Shown: positions 10,226-18,140, counted from the first letter of the stretch. The stretch is 64,000 bases of DNA from Mucilaginibacter sp. OK268 (GCF_900103125.1 NZ_FNJV01000001.1:620001-684000); one strand, 5' to 3'. Notes: generated by a model not told the origin, from the sequence alone. Numbers and translations: made by a program.

Positions 10226-11230
10226 ATGAAAACGAAACACATCTCACTTATTACATTATTAATAGTTATTAAAAGTTTAGCCTTTGCAAATACGAACAAA
10301 TCTATTGCCGATACATCTGCACATGGTAGGGTATTACTTGATACAGATGGTAAGCCCATCAATGCCCACGGACCTGGTGTAATGTATCATCAAGGTGTTT
10401 ATTACCTTTTTGGCGAAATAAAAAATGGGAAAACCTGGCTTGTTCCAGGCCAGAACTGGGAAGATTACCGGGTTCCGGCAGGAGGGATATCTTGTTATTC
10501 ATCTGTCGATCTGAAACATTGGAAATACCGGGGAATAGCCTTAAAATCGGTTGTTAATGACCCGGGTAATGACCTGGATACCGGCAGGGTGATAGAAAGA
10601 CCTAAAGTGATCTATAATGGACGTACAAAGAAGTTTGTGATGTGGATGCACATAGACAAGAATGACTATAACTACTCACGGGGCGGAGTTGCCATAAGTG
10701 ATAGTCCGTCCGGGCCGTACCAATACCAGGGCAGCATAAAACCCAATGACCAAATGTTAAGGGACATGACTTTGTATAAAGATGAAGACGGTATAGCTTA
10801 CCTGATTTACTCTTCTGAGGATAATAACACCATGCATGTTTGCCTGTTGAGTGATGATTATTTAAAACCAACAACAACTTACGTAAGAATATTTGAGAAT
10901 AAGAGAAGGGAAAGCCCTGCTATCTTTAAAAATAAAGGGAAGTACTATTTAATTACATCAGGTTGTTCGGGCTGGTCGCCGAATGCGGCATCATACGCGG
11001 TTGCTGATCATGTTATGGGGCCATGGAAAGAGCAGGGCAATCCATGTAAAGGGTCAAATGCAGAGGTAACCTTTTTCTCACAGGGAGCATTTGTACAACC
11101 TGTTATTAACAAGCCAGGAGCGTTTATTTTTATGGGTGATGTTTGGGATAAAACCAATCTGGAAAAGTCCGGGTATTTATGGTTGCCTTTGAACTTCAAT
11201 GATGATAAAATAGAGATTTATAATCCTTAA
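10226..11230 (+). CDS. Secreted glycoside hydrolase, family 43-like
   Basis: This 334-residue five-bladed beta-propeller glycosidase has a signal peptide (cleavage near SLAFA, residue 21). GH43-type landmarks are visible: RDMTLYKDED carries the Asp that tunes the acid, and RRESPAIF carries the likely acid Glu. The usual N-terminal catalytic-base Asp is replaced by INAHGPGVMYH followed by GEIKNGK. This resembles GH43 subfamilies 24 and 34 (exo-beta-1,3-galactanases, arabino- and galactofuranosidases) that lack the canonical base. It lies 118 bases after susD, so it may be in the same transcript. Arabinogalactan or pectin side chains are a reasonable but unproven substrate. Confidence 0.82.
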   Translation: MKTKHISLITLLIVIKSLAFANTNKSIADTSAHGRVLLDTDGKPINAHGPGVMYHQGVYYLFGEIKNGKTWLVPGQNWEDYRVPAGGISCYSSVDLKHWKYRGIALKSVVNDPGNDLDTGRVIERPKVIYNGRTKKFVMWMHIDKNDYNYSRGGVAISDSPSGPYQYQGSIKPNDQMLRDMTLYKDEDGIAYLIYSSEDNNTMHVCLLSDDYLKPTTTYVRIFENKRRESPAIFKNKGKYYLITSGCSGWSPNAASYAVADHVMGPWKEQGNPCKGSNAEVTFFSQGAFVQPVINKPGAFIFMGDVWDKTNLEKSGYLWLPLNFNDDKIEIYNP

Positions 11231-11327
11231 TTTATTATACCGAAATTAGGCTTAATACGGTGATCAAAGTTGGATATTCCGCAGAAATTGACCAGTGATC
11301 CATAAGTAAAGGCATTGCGGGGCAAGT

Positions 11328-11611
11328 AACAACAGCAATGACGTCAATAATCGCCGGCTACAGTGGTCTCAGGAAGTTCAAAAATGTGGTATTCGAAAAT
11401 CTTCGCATTAATGGAAAACTGAGAACAGATAAAATGCCGGGTATGCCGGGATGGTACAAAACATCAGATATGGCAGGCGTCTTTATCGGCTGATATGTGA
11501 AGAATGCCTCGTTAAGGAAATGGCCGGCTGATTGATATTGTTAGGCTTATATGAAAATGATACAAAACACATAGTCGGGGGAATTGCAGCATGATGTTAT
11601 GAGCTATAAAA
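11328..11611 (+). pseudogene. Degenerate second copy of the beta-helix glycosidase 3' end
   Basis: This stretch repeats positions 739-1024 (the last 65 or so codons of the first gene plus about 90 bases of its 3' flank) at roughly 90% identity by eye. It has no start. An in-frame TGA replaces a sense codon (FIG then stop), and the original TAG stop has become TGG. The homology begins and ends abruptly. It is a non-functional remnant lying just beyond the GH43 gene, so the two copies bracket the HTCS-SusC-SusD-GH43 set as direct repeats. Confidence 0.85.
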
Positions 11612-11786
11612 TTCAGAGAATAAAAAAAATGTTACAGATGGTGGAGTATGAATGGTCTTGGGATCTTCTTATTTAAACAACTACATTCGAAAGTCGAGAC
11701 TTCTGCTGGAATTCAGTTAATATCAAGATATTACCAGCCGATCGGCTATCGCGATTGGACAGCGGAAATCTGAGTAAAGAATGCTT

Positions 11787-12520
11787 ATGAACAATAGTTT
11801 TTTTAAGAGTTTAGGTTTATTGGGGCTCTTATTTGTCGGTTTTGAAGCTAAAGCGCGGCAAAATAACCGGCCTTTACCTCAACCGGTCATCTCTTGACCA
11901 TGATTTGCAGGAAATGAGACCGCCAGTAGTATGGACCTCAAAGGACCTTGTTAACTGGAGCTATAAAGGAACGCTTTTTTCCGGGCATTGATTGGAACAA
12001 ACATTATACCTATGGCCCGGAAGGGAAAAAAAGCGCTATTTCAGATATGGGACCCCTGGCATGGTAATTAAAAAAACGTACACCTTATCATTTGTATGCT
12101 ACCATTGTTAAGCCTGATTCAAGGCTCGGTACTTATCATTTAACGGCGAACAGACCGGAAGGTCCCTTTATGTTCAGCAATGGAACGAGTGTTTTTTTTA
12201 ACCAGCCCAAAAAAGAAAGGGAAGAGACAAAGCCTGTTGTGGCTGACATAGACGGGGATCCTTTTGTGGATAAGGCTTGCAAGCCTCCGTATTCTGGTGC
12301 CGTCGAAAAGCAGCCAAACTAAGTGAAGACTGAAAAACTATGGAAGGCCCGGAAATTTCTATTCCAACCAAAAGAATTGGTTATTCTGAAGGCCGGGTCC
12401 TATTTAAACGAAACGGCATCTATTACTATTTCTATACATTATCTTGGCGGAGCTAATTACGCTTATGCCTATATGATGACCAAAACAGTCCTTGTGCGCT
12501 CACAAAAGACCCGTCGGAAA
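11787..12520 (+). pseudogene. Decayed GH43-type glycosidase gene
   Basis: Pieces of a secreted GH43 enzyme can be read in several frames. From ATG 11787 comes a signal-peptide-like MNNSFFKSLGLLGLLFVGF that stops near 11896. Further on come WTSKDLVNWSYKGTLF, then LYATIVKPDSRLGTYHLTA and RPEGPFMFSNGT in the frame open from 12092, with the hallmark DIDGDPFVD. Near 12340-12500 SEGRVLFKRNGIYYYFY continues in another frame as GGANYAYAYMM. The order of motifs matches an intact GH43, but at least two stops and several frameshifts break it. It differs from the intact GH43 at 10226. Confidence 0.8.
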
Positions 12521-12526
12521 GGATAA

Positions 12527-12896
12527 CCGGGCCCTCCGGATGCCTCGTCCGGCAACGGTAGCCGGAAGGGCAGTTGTCCTTTTAGCCGGATAAAATCCTG
12601 ACCTAATTACCTCAAACTTTCTTTTCCATAACTTTTCCCGGACTGCTGCCAAGTTTGAAATCCTGTTTTATTTAGCCTTTGCTGGAGGCAAATTTACCCC
12701 TCTTCAGCGGTCAAGGCCATGCGAGTGCCGCTTTAAAAAATCTCCACACCTCGCTGCGCTCGGGTCGTATTTTTTGCGGCAGCCTTGCCCCGCTTGCCCC
12801 CCGCGCAAGTTTTTTGCCTCTATCAAAGGCCAAATGAGGGTTCTGCCGAAATGGTCATTGACAAACAGATTTTTTTAAGAATTAAAATTAAAAGCA
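12527..12896. other. Gene-free stretch at left border of the island
   Basis: No convincing gene lies here. It contains a bulged stem-loop at 12727-12780 with arms GCCGC(TTT)AAAAAAT and ATTTTTTGCGGC and a GC-rich loop. A C-rich tract and an AT-rich leader to ssb follow. Base composition changes here from the decayed polysaccharide locus to the island, so the island's left end is probably within or just before this stretch. Confidence 0.5.
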
Positions 12897-13217
12897 ATGG
12901 AAATCATCGGAAGAGTAGTAGCAGACGCTGCTGTGAGAACAACAAAAAACGACAAAAAAGTAACCGGGTTCCGGGTGGCGATTAACCACAGGTACACATC
13001 GAACGGGGAACAAAAAGAGGAAACTACTTATGTGGATTGCGCTTACTGGCGTACTGCTAAAATAGCGCCTTATCTGACCAAAGGACTATTGGTCCAATTG
13101 TACGGACACATGACCGCACAGCCCTGGGTGAGCCGTGACGGTGAACCAATGGCAAGCCTGAACTTTTATACTAATGAAATCACCTTGTTAGGCGCATCAG
13201 CAAAAAAATTAGCTTGA
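12897..13217 (+). CDS. ssb: Single-stranded DNA-binding protein (mobile-element type)
   Basis: This 106-residue OB-fold SSB starts with GRVVADAAVRTT and has the family's VDCAYWRTAK and GLLVQLYGHM segments. It lacks the long Gly/Pro-rich acidic tail of housekeeping SSBs. Such short SSBs commonly open PRTRC modules on Bacteroidota plasmids and integrative elements, where they protect single-stranded DNA during replication or transfer. The next gene overlaps its stop codon. Confidence 0.9.
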   Translation: MEIIGRVVADAAVRTTKNDKKVTGFRVAINHRYTSNGEQKEETTYVDCAYWRTAKIAPYLTKGLLVQLYGHMTAQPWVSRDGEPMASLNFYTNEITLLGASAKKLA

Positions 13218-14119
13218 GGAACGGCAGTTTATCAGAAATCAAAGCGAGAGAGATGGAAAGAGTTAGAGATATCTATACGGTAGCCCACAATTGGGCGAAC
13301 CGTATCGGGGAAAGCGCTAAGGCAAGCAACTTGTTTTTTGAGGATGACAACATCTATTCCTATGGGCGTCATTTCCTGATAGCCAAACATGTGGCCAATC
13401 AAAGGGGAGAACAGGCCGTGTTATTCACTGGGCGTACTTACAGCAGGTCAACTTCGGCGCATGTAACGATCGTCCGGAATGCTTCCCGCCATTTGGATAA
13501 ACTGCCTGTGCCTGATCCTGATTTGTCAAAGGAAGACCTTTTTGAAAAATGGTATGGCGACATCAGGAATATTGCTGATTCACTTGCCGGTGCCCGTAAG
13601 CCACAAAAGCACATTCTGGAAATCGGGCGGGTATTTGACGAAGCCAGGCGCTATGCGGATTTCTTTGACTATGAACTGCCCGAAGTGTTGGTAAAGGCGG
13701 GTGAAATTCAAAGTGGTGAACAATACCATGATTTATTGCAACAGGAGCGGGAACTGCGAAAAACACAGGAACAAAGAGCGCAAGCTGAGGCCCTGCGTTT
13801 GCAGAAAACACGGTTGAAGGACTGGCGGAAATTCAAAGTTCATTATCTGCGGACTGCTGACGGTTTTGATTACCTGCGCTTTCATAAGGCTAATCAAATA
13901 ATCGAAACCACCCAAAGGGTTGAATTTTCATTATCCGCAGGCCGTCTGCTTTACAGTTTCGTTTTGGCGTCCCTTGAAAAAGGCGGTTGTGAAAATTGTG
14001 GAGAAACCTTTTTAGGCAGGTACAATATCACCGAAATCAACAGCAGATTCATCCGGGTGGGTTGCCATAAGGTATCCTTAACAGAAATCAAATCTTTTGC
14101 CAAAAAACAGAGGTGGTAA
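13214..14119 (+). CDS. Uncharacterised island protein, 301 aa
   Basis: I do not recognise a characterised family. The N-terminal half (about residues 15-100) is a compact mixed segment (NLFFEDDNIYSYGRHFLIAK, then QAVLFTGRTYSRSTSAHV). That style recurs in phage and plasmid proteins with a repeated hydrophobic core. A charged coiled coil rich in Glu/Gln/Arg follows at about 165-205, and the C-terminus has a CENCGE pair. The TTG at 13214 overlaps the ssb stop by 4 bases and suggests translational coupling. An ATG at 13253 preceded by GAGAGAG is an alternative start. It probably serves element replication or maintenance (inference from position). Confidence 0.7.
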   Translation: MRNGSLSEIKAREMERVRDIYTVAHNWANRIGESAKASNLFFEDDNIYSYGRHFLIAKHVANQRGEQAVLFTGRTYSRSTSAHVTIVRNASRHLDKLPVPDPDLSKEDLFEKWYGDIRNIADSLAGARKPQKHILEIGRVFDEARRYADFFDYELPEVLVKAGEIQSGEQYHDLLQQERELRKTQEQRAQAEALRLQKTRLKDWRKFKVHYLRTADGFDYLRFHKANQIIETTQRVEFSLSAGRLLYSFVLASLEKGGCENCGETFLGRYNITEINSRFIRVGCHKVSLTEIKSFAKKQRW

Positions 14120-14149
14120 CGGCCACCTCTCATTAAAAATTACGAGATA

Positions 14150-14401
14150 ATGGAAAAGCATCGTGCATACACCTTAACGTGCGGCTTGCTATTGATAATC
14201 ATCGGGTTATTTGCCCGGTATAACATCGGCAGGCGCAGGTTTAACCGCCGGGGCATCGGTGGCCAGCAGCAATTCCCGACTTACGGCAGGTTCATTTTAA
14301 CGGTCATCGTGGAGAGAGGCATTTATTTTATCGGGACAATTTGCCTTTGGGCGGGCGTTTTTTTCCTTGCCATCACAGGCTTTAACCACTTTAAATTTTA
14401 A
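14150..14401 (+). CDS. Small island membrane protein, two helices
   Basis: This 83-residue protein has a helix at about residues 9-24 (LTCGLLLIIIGLFARY), a basic loop (RRRFNRRGIGGQQQF) and a second helix at about 55-76 (GIYFIGTICLWAGVFFLAIT). It lies between the 301-residue gene and PRTRC E in the same direction. Similar short proteins occur next to PRTRC genes in Bacteroidota, but no function is known to me. Confidence 0.6.
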   Translation: MEKHRAYTLTCGLLLIIIGLFARYNIGRRRFNRRGIGGQQQFPTYGRFILTVIVERGIYFIGTICLWAGVFFLAITGFNHFKF

Positions 14402-14405
14402 CGAT

Positions 14406-15029
14406 ATGAAAACGAATTTTTTTGAACAGATAGCAGGTTTGCAAATCAATGGCACGCTGCAAATCAATATCCAGCCACACGAGGGCGGTACGCTTACCGT
14501 ATCGGTGCTATTGGCGAATAACAACCCCAAAATCACCTCGGGTAAAAACATCCCGCCGATGCTGTTAAAAGCCACTGCGCAGGAATTGGATGAAGAGTTC
14601 TTTACGGAAATAGGCGAACCCACGAAACAAACCGTGCGGCTGTTTGCCAATCTTGAAGCTTATCAGACCGAACTGGACAAGGCCAAAAAACAACCCGAAA
14701 AACCGGGCGGTAAAACGGCAACGGTCGATAATACGAAAGCCGTGGATAACAGCCTGTTTAATCAACCTGCGGAGGAACATGAGGATGATGTGCATGATGA
14801 TTTGGAGGAACAGCACGATGAAACGGAAGCTTTAGTGGAAAAAGCACGCCTGTATGACGAGGCTATGCAACGGGTGAACCGGTTGAACACCGACATGAAA
14901 TACAAGGAAGCTATTGCCCAATTGCCTGATGTGGATGAATACCCTGATAAGGCAAACGAAATCAACAAAAGGCGGGAGCAATTGCAGCAACGGCAGAAAC
15001 TCTACGCCAGTTTACAAACCGAAGTTTAA
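14406..15029 (+). CDS. PRTRC system protein E
   Basis: This 207-residue protein matches the PRTRC E family in its N-terminal domain: MKTNFFEQIAGLQINGTLQ, then NIQPHEGGTLTVSVLL and KNIPPMLLKATAQELDEEF. A linker rich in Lys/Pro and then Asp/Glu (EEHEDDVHDDLEEQHDE) leads to a helical tail. The ATG at 14406 is preferred over the TTG at 14367 because family similarity begins there and the upstream part would overlap the previous gene. Its biochemical role is unknown; it sits immediately before PRTRC C. Confidence 0.85.
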   Translation: MKTNFFEQIAGLQINGTLQINIQPHEGGTLTVSVLLANNNPKITSGKNIPPMLLKATAQELDEEFFTEIGEPTKQTVRLFANLEAYQTELDKAKKQPEKPGGKTATVDNTKAVDNSLFNQPAEEHEDDVHDDLEEQHDETEALVEKARLYDEAMQRVNRLNTDMKYKEAIAQLPDVDEYPDKANEINKRREQLQQRQKLYASLQTEV

Positions 15030-15045
15030 CGCTAATCATACGACC

Positions 15046-15261
15046 ATGATAGTTAACCAATTAAAAAGGGTGTTTCTGCATAAGGAAAACGGACAGGAAG
15101 TACGTTTGGCAGACCCCGGAGCGGAATTTACCGCAAACGATGTACAGAATTTTTATTCCGCTAATTATCCCGTACTCACCAATGCGAAAATCATCGGCCC
15201 TGAAATTAAGGATGATGAAATGCAGTACCGATTTGAGAGTACGATGGGGTTTAAAGGATAA
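15046..15261 (+). CDS. PRTRC system protein C, small ubiquitin-like-sized protein
   Basis: This 71-residue protein is of the PRTRC C family. The pattern is strand (LKRVFLH), strand (EVRLADPG), helix (ANDVQNFYSANYP), loop and strand (KDDEMQYRFES), with a terminal GFKG. That is the size and order expected of a beta-grasp fold ending in a conjugatable glycine. The match to the PRTRC C family is sequence-based; the ubiquitin-like reading is my inference, strengthened by a ThiF-type E1 homologue in the same operon. The start at 15046 is the only ATG before the conserved segment. Confidence 0.85.
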   Translation: MIVNQLKRVFLHKENGQEVRLADPGAEFTANDVQNFYSANYPVLTNAKIIGPEIKDDEMQYRFESTMGFKG

Positions 15262-15264
15262 GCC

Positions 15265-15441
15265 ATGATAAGAGAGCTAAAAACAAGGGTGGTTAAGATA
15301 AAAAAGGAGAACAGGGAATGGAAGCTACAACAGCAATTCGGGGCGTTCGTGGACAAGTTAAACCGCTTGCCCGATGCCGGAGAGGTTCAGCGCAACCCTA
15401 TGCGGAGCGCACCCGCCGGGCTGACCGAAATGGTTTTTTAA
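15265..15441 (+). CDS. 58-residue ORF overlapping the 5' end of PRTRC F
   Basis: It starts 3 bases after PRTRC C. The translation MIRELKTRVVKIKKENREWK and onward to LTEMVF looks like natural protein. The overlapping frame used for the first 40 residues of PRTRC F is Arg-rich and looks like an off-frame reading. It ends at a TAA inside a T6 tract; one extra T, or a -1 slip, would join it directly to the body of PRTRC F. It could therefore be the true N-terminus of F or a small separate protein. Confidence 0.4.
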   Translation: MIRELKTRVVKIKKENREWKLQQQFGAFVDKLNRLPDAGEVQRNPMRSAPAGLTEMVF

Positions 15442-16418
15442 GACACAGGTTCACACCGTTTTGGCAATATAGCGGAAGCAGGGAAAGGGCAGAAAGGGAG
15501 TTTCTATATTCCCTTTCCATCCTTTGCCAACACTATGATTTGCAGATACCCGCTTGTGTAAATGATAGCTTCCCGCAAAATATCTACCAAACACAGCAAA
15601 GCATCTATCAGCAACTAAAGGCCATCGATGAAAAGCTGTTGTGCATCATTGCAAAGGACGAAAGGCATGTGGCCACATTGGCGACCGTTAAACGGTTCGA
15701 TACCAACATGACCTTATATTATATCCCCGTGCGTCCCTTATGGCATTGGATGCAATGCGGTCAAAGTCAAAGCTTGGCTGAATTGATAATCAGCATGTTC
15801 GCTTACTTGGAGCAGGTGGTTGGAGTTCCGTTTTATACGGAACAGGACAGTTATCTGGCAAGCCAGTACGAAACCTTGGAACAATGGGTGAATGATGATC
15901 AGGAAGATGATGCCTGCCGGGACAAACAACTGGACGAGTTGTACACGATGCACAATGCGGGCTTGAAAATCTATGCGCAAATTATTAACCCGCAAAAGCT
16001 GATAACATTTGAAAGTGTCGTTCAGAACTTTCAACCCCGTGAAAAGGAACAGGATTGGAAGTTGGTAGCGGATGGTTTTTTACAGCTTTACAGGCAGTAC
16101 CCCGCACGCTCCATATTCGATAATATCCATTCCGCCTTGTTATATCCACAGGACGCAGATCGCATTTACGCAGACCAGTACATCAGCTTTTACTGGAGTG
16201 GAAACGATTGTTTTCAGGATTGCCTGTTTGAGATGATTGATAACCATTTTCAGGAAATTGCCTATATGGATGAACCTGCACATGTAACTTTATTCGATTA
16301 CCCGCCTGAAAGTATAACAGCTGATTTTGATTTTGAAACCCGCCTGTTTGACCTCATAAACGACCTGAGCAGGCTGTTAAACCGTTACGATCATGAACAA
16401 TGTGAGCCAGCAATTTAA
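15318..16418 (+). CDS. PRTRC system protein F
   Basis: This 366-residue protein of the PRTRC F family lies in the fixed order E-C-F-B-ThiF. The convincing part starts near residue 45 (FTPFWQYSGSRERAEREF). It contains conserved aromatic-rich stretches (TLYYIPVRPLWHWMQ, ISFYWSGNDCFQDCLFEMID) and ends with an acidic helical segment. The ATG at 15318 has a fair AAGGAG at a suitable distance and is the only standard start in this frame, but it forces a 124-base overlap with the 58-residue ORF. No catalytic motif is evident. It overlaps PRTRC B by 26 bases. Confidence 0.8.
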   Translation: MEATTAIRGVRGQVKPLARCRRGSAQPYAERTRRADRNGFLRHRFTPFWQYSGSRERAEREFLYSLSILCQHYDLQIPACVNDSFPQNIYQTQQSIYQQLKAIDEKLLCIIAKDERHVATLATVKRFDTNMTLYYIPVRPLWHWMQCGQSQSLAELIISMFAYLEQVVGVPFYTEQDSYLASQYETLEQWVNDDQEDDACRDKQLDELYTMHNAGLKIYAQIINPQKLITFESVVQNFQPREKEQDWKLVADGFLQLYRQYPARSIFDNIHSALLYPQDADRIYADQYISFYWSGNDCFQDCLFEMIDNHFQEIAYMDEPAHVTLFDYPPESITADFDFETRLFDLINDLSRLLNRYDHEQCEPAI

Positions 16419-17133
16419 TGAACAATACCTGCCTGTCAAAGCCCTGCTGATATACCAGTCAGCCGAACAGGAAAGTGAGAACTATGAGTATAAACCAACC
16501 GAGATTTACGTGGAAAGCTATGACATCGGTAAACACGGCAATCCCATTAATGCGCATCCTTTATCGCTGAAAGAAATGAGCACCTTGAGCGAGTTATTGC
16601 AATCGACACAGGAATGGCAACATAATTATCTGCAATGTAAGGGGGTGATACCTTCAAACTTAATTTATGTCAACAGTCAAACCAATGGCTATGCGGTTTG
16701 GTACACGACACCACAGGAAGTCAACCTGTTTTTTAGCGATGCTTTAGGTATTCCATCGGGTAAAGCCAAAATACCCGCCCTGTTATGGAAGGCGGCGAAA
16801 GAGCGGTTGGAGGTCTTTGCCCTGAAAGGTAAAAACAAGCCTAATGCTGATACTCCGCTTTATTATGCCCCCTTATTCAATCTGTCTCAAAACGGTAGCG
16901 TTTGCATGGGTACGGTTAATGTGCAGATTGACCGGCAAACCTATTTGGAGCAGTTGATGACCCAATGGGAGAGCTATTTCTTTAACAGCTATTTCACGCA
17001 TACGCTCGGCAATCATCGGCATTCTAAGGGCAATCTAATCCAGTTATGGCAGGGACAGATCGGCACAGGCAGGGATTTCCCGCAGGATGAATTAATCAAA
17101 AGCGGTAAAACATTAAAAGACATTATCAGATGA
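16393..17133 (+). CDS. PRTRC system protein B, candidate E2-like protein
   Basis: This 246-residue PRTRC B family protein has a notable segment at about residues 158-175: APLFNLSQNGSVCMGTV, with Cys171. It resembles the PxxN...G.VC(L/M)G surroundings of the active-site Cys in ubiquitin-conjugating (E2) folds. A second conserved block, WESYFFNSYFTHTLG, follows. The family assignment is from sequence; the E2 role is an inference supported by the next gene, a ThiF/E1-like protein translated from an overlapping ATGA. The start overlaps the end of PRTRC F. Confidence 0.85.
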   Translation: MNNVSQQFNEQYLPVKALLIYQSAEQESENYEYKPTEIYVESYDIGKHGNPINAHPLSLKEMSTLSELLQSTQEWQHNYLQCKGVIPSNLIYVNSQTNGYAVWYTTPQEVNLFFSDALGIPSGKAKIPALLWKAAKERLEVFALKGKNKPNADTPLYYAPLFNLSQNGSVCMGTVNVQIDRQTYLEQLMTQWESYFFNSYFTHTLGNHRHSKGNLIQLWQGQIGTGRDFPQDELIKSGKTLKDIIR

Positions 17134-17945
17134 AAAAGCTAATCAAAAAAGACAAAAGAACTGCGGTTCATATCGTGAACAATGAGATATTACAGCCCTA
17201 TAATCCCGTTACCGTCAACCTGATTGGTGCAGGCGGTACTGGTGGGCAGGTACTGACCGTTTTGGCAAGAATGAACCAGTCTTTAGTATCGCTCAACCAT
17301 CCCGGCTTGATGGTCAGGGTGTTTGATGACGATACGGTAACCCGTGCGAACTTAGGCAGGCAGTTATTTACCACCGCTGAATTGGGCTTATATAAGTCTG
17401 TCGCCCTGATTAACCGCATCAACCGTTTTTTCGGCTCGAACTGGAAAGCTGTGACCGAAAAATACGATAAGTCATATAATGGAGAGAACGCATGGGCGAC
17501 AATCACCATAGGCTGTGTAGATACTGTACAGGCCAGATTGGAGATAGCTGCGATTCTTAAGAAGCTGAACAAAAGCATGGGAAACAGCCGTAGCCAACCG
17601 CTGTACTATATGGATTTTGGCAACAGCAGGGAAACAGGGCAGGTTATCTTATCCACCATCGGTAAAATCAAGCAGCCTGAATCTAAACAATACCGCACGA
17701 CAGATATGTTACCAATGGTAACTGATGAATTTGGCGAACTTTTGTCTGTATCAGAAGCTGGCGATAATACGCCAAGTTGTTCGCTTGCCGAAGCCCTGAC
17801 CAAACAGGATTTATTTATCAATTCTGCATTGGCAAACTTGGGAGCATCGTTGTTATGGCAATTATTCCGGGAGGGAATGTTGTTTAACAGGGGGTTCTTT
17901 TTGAACCTTAGAGATTTCAGGACACAACCGCTGAAAGTGGCTTGA
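17130..17945 (+). CDS. PRTRC system ThiF-family (E1-like) protein
   Basis: This 271-residue Rossmann-type adenylating protein of the ThiF/MoeB/E1 superfamily is in its PRTRC form. The nucleotide-binding loop GAGGTGG is at 33-39 and the acidic ribose-binding DDD at 66-68. Arg72, Arg77 (in LGRQ) and Lys89 match the ATP-handling residues, and Asp131 (GCVDT) matches the Mg-binding Asp. Cys217 in TPSCSLAEAL is the best candidate for a transfer cysteine. In relatives such proteins adenylate the C-terminal Gly of a ubiquitin-like protein. All key residues look intact, so activity is likely. It overlaps PRTRC B by 4 bases and ends the operon. Confidence 0.88.
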   Translation: MKKLIKKDKRTAVHIVNNEILQPYNPVTVNLIGAGGTGGQVLTVLARMNQSLVSLNHPGLMVRVFDDDTVTRANLGRQLFTTAELGLYKSVALINRINRFFGSNWKAVTEKYDKSYNGENAWATITIGCVDTVQARLEIAAILKKLNKSMGNSRSQPLYYMDFGNSRETGQVILSTIGKIKQPESKQYRTTDMLPMVTDEFGELLSVSEAGDNTPSCSLAEALTKQDLFINSALANLGASLLWQLFREGMLFNRGFFLNLRDFRTQPLKVA

Positions 17946-18009
17946 GTTTCCTGGTGTCAGTCAGCACTAAATATATTAAGGCGGATTAACACCATCCCTC
18001 AAAACTCCC

Positions 18010-18037
18010 AAGGGGCTCCGGCGCGCCGGAGCCCCTT
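18010..18037. terminator. Perfect 28-base palindrome after the ThiF gene
   Basis: Arms AAGGGGCTCCGGCG and CGCCGGAGCCCCTT form an uninterrupted palindrome followed by a T. It lies 64 bases after the ThiF stop and may end the PRTRC transcript, or act as a cruciform or protein-binding site. Confidence 0.6.
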
Positions 18038-18038
18038 T

Positions 18039-18089
18039 CGCCCCCTATTTTCGCTTCGCTATTCGTACTTTGGTGAAAATACGGGGGCG
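18039..18089. repeat. Second long stem-loop in the island
   Basis: Arms CGCCCCCTATTTTC and GAAAATACGGGGGCG pair almost perfectly (one bulged base) around a 22-base loop, directly after the 18010-18037 palindrome. It resembles the stem-loop at 12727-12780 in style (AT core beside a GC-rich foot). A role as transfer, replication or recombination site is possible but unproven. Confidence 0.55.
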
Positions 18090-18110
18090 CTCCATTACAA
18101 AAAGATTATT

Positions 18111-18136
18111 CCATGAATTTATATATTTGTTCATGG
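18111..18136 (+). promoter_or_regulatory. Promoter box inside an inverted repeat (likely operator)
   Basis: The arms CCATGAA (18111-18117) and TTCATGG (18130-18136) flank an exact Bacteroidota -7 box TATATTTG (18122-18129). The site stands immediately before an XRE-like remnant, as expected for an autoregulated promoter. No clear -33 TTTG is seen. Confidence 0.45.
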
Positions 18137-18140
18137 AAAT

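Noticed and set aside
17198..17578. Minus-strand ORF of 126 codons opposite the ThiF gene
   Set aside because: An antisense shadow of a gene with intact catalytic motifs.
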